From contig NZ_CP009282.1 of assembly GCF_000758605.1 (NCBI RefSeq), positions 2,728,001 through 2,792,000 of the forward strand: a stretch of DNA of 64,000 nt, in the 5' to 3' direction. The notes beneath the pieces are model-generated. The model made no database searches and was not told where the DNA came from. It saw only the letters and a program-made list of their open reading frames with translations. Position 1 is the stretch's first letter. Each line of letters starts with the position of its first letter. The DNA comes from Paenibacillus sp. FSL R5-0912. GTDB taxonomy: Bacteria > Bacillota > Bacilli > Paenibacillales > Paenibacillaceae. Both the position numbers and the translations under genes were made by a program. Positions 61,259-64,000 of this stretch are shown here, one piece after another.

Positions 61259-61882
61259 ATGTCACAGTATTGGAGTCAGCGGTTTGCCCGGGAGGGGATG
61301 ATCTGGGGGAGCCGGCCCAGTGCGTCCGCCGGGTGGGCCAAACAGAGGTTTATGGAAAACGAGGCGTCTTCCGTCCTGGTTCCGGGTGCCGGTTACGGGC
61401 GGAACACCAAAGTGTTTGCCCCTGAATTTACCGTTTACGGTATAGAGTTAAGTGAAGCCGCGCTGGAGCTGGCCGCAGAATGGGATCCCGGGACAACCTT
61501 TATCGCAGGATCTGCTCTGCAGCCGCAGCTTGAACATCCGGTGGATGCCGTGTATTGCTATGACGTGCTGCATCTATTCCTGGCGGATGACCGCCGCAGG
61601 CTGATTGAAGCGTGTCTTGAGCAGGTGCGCCCCGGAGGGCTGCTCTATTTCACCAGCTTCTCCGATGAAGATCCCAATTATGGGTGTGGGACGGAGCTTG
61701 AACCGGGCACTTATGAATACAAGGCAGATAAGTATGCCCATTTTTTCAGCGACAGCGATTTAAGGGGGCATTTTGCCGGTACAGAGATTCTGGAGACGGG
61801 GGCATTTACTGAACCGCTGGAGAGTCCACAGGGCGGGACCCATGAATACATACTAAGATACATTCTCGCTCGCAAAAAATAA
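61259..61882 (+). CDS. Class I SAM-dependent methyltransferase
   Basis: 207 residues. SAM-binding motif I is VLVPGAGYGRNTKVFA (about 41-56), motif II YGIELSEAALELA, and motif IV AVYCYDVLHLFLAD, followed by the post-motif VRPGGLLYFTSFSDED. The fold is that of the small thiopurine/tellurite-type methyltransferases; the acceptor is not known. aagaaggaag lies before ATG. It precedes a strong bidirectional terminator. Confidence 0.88.
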   Translation: MSQYWSQRFAREGMIWGSRPSASAGWAKQRFMENEASSVLVPGAGYGRNTKVFAPEFTVYGIELSEAALELAAEWDPGTTFIAGSALQPQLEHPVDAVYCYDVLHLFLADDRRRLIEACLEQVRPGGLLYFTSFSDEDPNYGCGTELEPGTYEYKADKYAHFFSDSDLRGHFAGTEILETGAFTEPLESPQGGTHEYILRYILARKK

Positions 61883-61903
61883 ACAGGTGCAGGAGCGCAG
61901 CAA

Positions 61904-61936
61904 GAGGCCCTTCTCCAAACAGGAGGAGGGCCTTAT
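61904..61936. terminator. Bidirectional terminator
   Basis: gaggcccttctcc and ggaggagggcctt form a long stem with a 5-base loop, between the convergent methyltransferase and HTH genes. Confidence 0.8.
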
Positions 61937-61962
61937 TCAGACGTTTTATTCAGGCGGTTACA

Positions 61963-62547
61963 CTAGTGAAGCTCACAATCGGCGAACAGGATATGCCGCG
62001 GAATCCGGAAGAAATTCTCGGCTTTCTCCTGCAGCGCCGGGGTAGGCAGATGGCATTGGTGCAGCCACTTACGGAACGTGCCGGGATGGACACCGATCCA
62101 GATGCTGACATCGGTTACTGAGAAATCATACACCATGCAGAGTCCGGTCAGGATGGCATTGCTTTGCGGTGAACGGGCAATCGTTCTTTTCATGAAACGG
62201 GACGGGGTCGGCTGGCACACAATCGGACTCTGCCGCAGAAGAGCTTCATTGAACAAGATATGGGACGGATAACCGAGCAGGCGGCAGACCTTGTCCAGAT
62301 TGGTTCTGGAGGGAATGCGGCCTTCATACACCCATGCGCTTACGCTGCGCGAGGAAACGGAGAGCTCTTCTGCAAGTCTGGAGAGCTTCATGTCCCTAGC
62401 CATCAGAATGGCCAGCAGAACGCGGTTGCGGATCTGGCTGCGCTTTGGCCGGCGAAATCTTTTGACACGTACACCTTGTCCAAGATATTTGCGGTTGATC
62501 AGAGACCAGGCCTGAATTTTATGTGGTTCTTGCTGATTCTTAGGCAT
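61963..62547 (-). CDS. HTH protein with two helix-turn-helix segments
   Basis: 194 residues. A basic N-terminal segment (about 1-45, RRPKRSQIRNR) precedes an XRE-like helix-turn-helix (about 52-92: MKLSRLAEELSVSSRSVSAW), then a second, similar segment (about 145-185: VTDVSIWIGVHPGTFRKWLH). The two halves end alike (YPSHILFNE and IPRHILFAD), suggesting an internal duplication. It is probably a DNA-binding regulator; targets are unknown. Minus strand, convergent to the methyltransferase. The start codon has ggaggaat upstream on its strand. Confidence 0.78.
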   Translation of the reverse strand: MPKNQQEPHKIQAWSLINRKYLGQGVRVKRFRRPKRSQIRNRVLLAILMARDMKLSRLAEELSVSSRSVSAWVYEGRIPSRTNLDKVCRLLGYPSHILFNEALLRQSPIVCQPTPSRFMKRTIARSPQSNAILTGLCMVYDFSVTDVSIWIGVHPGTFRKWLHQCHLPTPALQEKAENFFRIPRHILFADCELH

Positions 62548-62746
62548 AATTCCTCCGATATACTGAATTAATGAAGTGGTAATTCTTCTAGTTTAGCTGT
62601 ATATGACTTTAACATTACACTAATGCTTTCGTCCAGATCAAATGCCTTCGTTTCGTGCAGCGCTAAGTTTCTTTCAGTAATGCTGCTGTTTATGATATAT
62701 TTTTAGTAATCAAATATATATTAATCATGAGCTGGGAGCGAGATAG

Positions 62747-63034
62747 ATGATCAAGCATATTGTATTCTTCAAATTAAAGGACCGGTCCCCCGACAAAGTA
62801 CAAGAGACAGTAGCCGTTCTACGCAACATGGAAGGAAGAATTCCGCAGCTTATTTCTATTGAAGTAGGGGCTGATCTGATTCACTCCGAGCGTTCGTATG
62901 ATATCGCCCTGGTTACCGTTGTAGCCTCCATGGAAGATTTGCAGGCTTATCAGGTTCATCCGGCCCACAAGGAAGTTATCGCCCACATTAACGAAGTCAA
63001 GGATGTTTCTGTGGCTGTGGATTACGAGATTTAG
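62747..63034 (+). CDS. Dabb family (stress-responsive alpha/beta barrel) protein
   Basis: 95 residues, starting MIKHIVFFKLKDRSPDKVQE and ending with VHPAHKEVIAHINEVKDVSVAVDYEI. This matches the Dabb fold (dimeric A+B barrel), with the conserved HPxHKxV motif near the end. Members are often stress-induced; the reaction is unknown for most. gggagcgag lies upstream of the ATG. The gene stands alone between the HTH protein and a small ORF. Confidence 0.87.
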   Translation: MIKHIVFFKLKDRSPDKVQETVAVLRNMEGRIPQLISIEVGADLIHSERSYDIALVTVVASMEDLQAYQVHPAHKEVIAHINEVKDVSVAVDYEI

Positions 63035-63089
63035 GCAGCAAATGATCTGCAAGGCTGGAACCCATTAAGTACGGAAAGCGGTGACGGTT

Positions 63090-63200
63090 ATGCGTGAGCT
63101 TGAGTATCCGATGGAAGCGTTAACGTATCTGATTGTTTTTTTTGCGGCTTGCTTCATTATGCTGTTCTGGCTGAAGCGCCGGGGCAAACGAGGGAAGTAG
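63090..63200 (+). CDS. Small membrane peptide (36 aa), tentative
   Basis: MRELEYPMEALTYLIVFFAA, followed by CFIMLFWLKRRGKRGK: one hydrophobic helix and a strongly basic tail, as in real small membrane proteins. The ribosome site is weak (ggaaagcgg) and a GTG at 63081 in frame is an alternative start. It lies in a 216-base gap between two genes. No family recognised. Confidence 0.45.
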   Translation: MRELEYPMEALTYLIVFFAACFIMLFWLKRRGKRGK

Positions 63201-63250
63201 CGGCAGTTATGGAGTGGCAGGACAAATAACCGTAGGGTGGAGGGTCATCT

Positions 63251-63697
63251 GTGTATTATGTCAACCGGAAGCAAATTGAAACGATACTTGATCAAATCCC
63301 TGATCTGAATAACGGTCTCCGGCACGCGGCTTCTTCCTGGGATGGCAGTACGATACTCGGTCTTGTTCAGGAACGCTGCCTGCATCTGGCGGTAGAAGTG
63401 GTTACCGATGTGGGCAGCTGTCTGATCGACGGGTTCATTATGCGGGATGCCGGGAGCTATGAAGATATTATTTCCATTATTCATGAGGAAAAGGTGCTGG
63501 GTAACAGCGGGATTTATCCTGAGCTGACCTCGCTGGTAGCCCTGCGCAAGCCTCTGGTTCAGGACTATTATGTGTGGGAACGGAAGGCGCTGCACCCGCT
63601 GACGCTGGTGCTGCCAAGTGTGCTGGAACAGTTCGCCTCCGAGGTGCGCGGCTATCTGGACCGGGAGCTGGGAATTGAAGTAACGGTTCAGTCATAA
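63251..63697 (+). CDS. YutE-like protein (DUF86/HepT fold)
   Basis: 148 residues starting MYYVNRKQIETILDQIPDLN and containing VVTDVGSCLIDGFIMRD and LVALRKPLVQDYYVW. This matches Bacillus subtilis YutE, a DUF86 (HEPN-like) protein. In HepT toxins the catalytic motif is RxxxxH; here the corresponding run is RKPLVQDYY with no His, so RNase activity is unlikely. No MntA nucleotidyltransferase is adjacent, so it is not a toxin-antitoxin pair. GTG start after gtggaggg. Function unknown. Confidence 0.85.
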   Translation: MYYVNRKQIETILDQIPDLNNGLRHAASSWDGSTILGLVQERCLHLAVEVVTDVGSCLIDGFIMRDAGSYEDIISIIHEEKVLGNSGIYPELTSLVALRKPLVQDYYVWERKALHPLTLVLPSVLEQFASEVRGYLDRELGIEVTVQS

Positions 63698-63733
63698 CAT
63701 AAAGTATGTAGTGAGACAGAAAGGAGGTCCTTT

Positions 63734-64000
63734 ATGGCGAAGAAGGGTCAGGAAAGCGGTTCGACAAGGCGGATGATTATGACGCTGCTGAAGATGAAAG
63801 GGCCGCTGACCATCGGCGCTCTGGCGGAAGAGCTGGGCATTACCGAAATGGGCGTCCGCCGTCATGTGCTTCAACTGGAGCAGGAGTCGCTTGCAAAGAC
63901 CAAGGTGGTGCGCCAGGCCATGGGACGTCCTATGCATGTATACTCGCTTACCGAACGGGCGGAAGATCATTTTCCCAAAAGCTATCACAATCTGGCGCTG
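63734..64000 (+). CDS. Winged-helix transcriptional regulator (3' end missing)
   Basis: Open to the window edge. The first 89 residues include TRRMIMTLLKMKGPLTIGAL, AEELGITEMGVRRHVLQLEQ and GRPMHVYSLTERAEDHFPKS, a DeoR/ArsR-like winged helix followed by the GRP-xYxLTExGxxxFP pattern of SufR-type regulators. Such proteins often carry an iron-sulphur cluster in the C-terminal part, which is not visible here. aaaggagg is 6 bases before ATG. Target genes are unknown. Confidence 0.85.
   Translation, partial: MAKKGQESGSTRRMIMTLLKMKGPLTIGALAEELGITEMGVRRHVLQLEQESLAKTKVVRQAMGRPMHVYSLTERAEDHFPKSYHNLAL

Noticed and set aside
63251..63697. HepT/MntA toxin-antitoxin system
   Set aside because: No nucleotidyltransferase partner and the catalytic His is missing.

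Overview
The window looks like a chromosomal segment of a Paenibacillus-type Bacillota genome. The evidence is strong GGAGG ribosome-binding sites, frequent GTG/TTG starts, Bacillus-type Fur (TGATAATGATTCTCA-like) and Zur (TCGTAATNATTACGA) boxes, a YjcZ-type sporulation peptide, YutE, YezG and Btr relatives, and zinc-independent L33 and S14 paralogues. Coding density is normal. Most of it has a balanced base composition, except an AT-rich stretch at about 19.5-24.6 kb. Both edges cut genes.

Layout. 0-7 kb: the end of a BASS transporter, a chemoreceptor, a YezG-type antitoxin gene split by an intact IS200/IS605 element (TnpA, TnpB and a probable omegaRNA), then a CD3324-like DNA-binding protein behind an attenuator-like leader, and an APH-fold kinase. 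7.2-19.4 kb: a 52-bp repeat array and a carbohydrate locus (two sugar-binding lipoproteins, two permeases, a membrane-anchored GH43 enzyme, a YesM/YesN-type two-component pair and a GH2 enzyme, with no ATPase). 19.6-24.6 kb: an AT-rich island with an ECF sigma/anti-sigma pair, three unrecognised secreted proteins and a subtilisin-like protease with unusual domain order. 24.7-26.2 kb: a second-type histidyl-tRNA synthetase behind a leader peptide with three consecutive His codons. 26.3-34.6 kb: HD hydrolase, DbpA-type helicase, M20 peptidase, lipoprotein, Fur-box ABC exporter, YjcZ-type peptide and a CynX-type MFS protein.

35-37.8 kb: a Fur-box siderophore-binding lipoprotein beside an AraC regulator that carries a homologous binding domain. 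37.8-40.4 kb: an Lrp-LysE-MFS operon and tRNA-Leu(CAG). 40.5-41.7 kb: a repeat island built from 51- and 52-bp units. 41.8-44.2 kb: a DHA2 efflux pump divergent from a TetR regulator. 44.4-48.2 kb: an ECF sigma, a small membrane protein and an ABC-2 exporter. 48.4-51.9 kb: a large multi-PAS hybrid kinase.

52.1-60.6 kb is a zinc-starvation (Zur) region: a NusG-II protein, a YcgQ/YcgR-type pair with a CobW GTPase, C-minus L33, a YciC-type CobW protein, ZnuCBA and C-minus S14, with four Zur-box sequences. Together these genes import zinc, deliver it through GTPase chaperones and replace zinc-containing ribosomal proteins. 60.8-64 kb holds small conserved genes and ends inside a winged-helix regulator.

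The items most worth a second look are the His-codon leader before hisS, the apparently permuted subtilase in the AT-rich island, the overlapping hairpins before the CD3324-like gene, and the dispersed 51/52-bp repeat family, including one array whose hairpin stem has changed on both arms.
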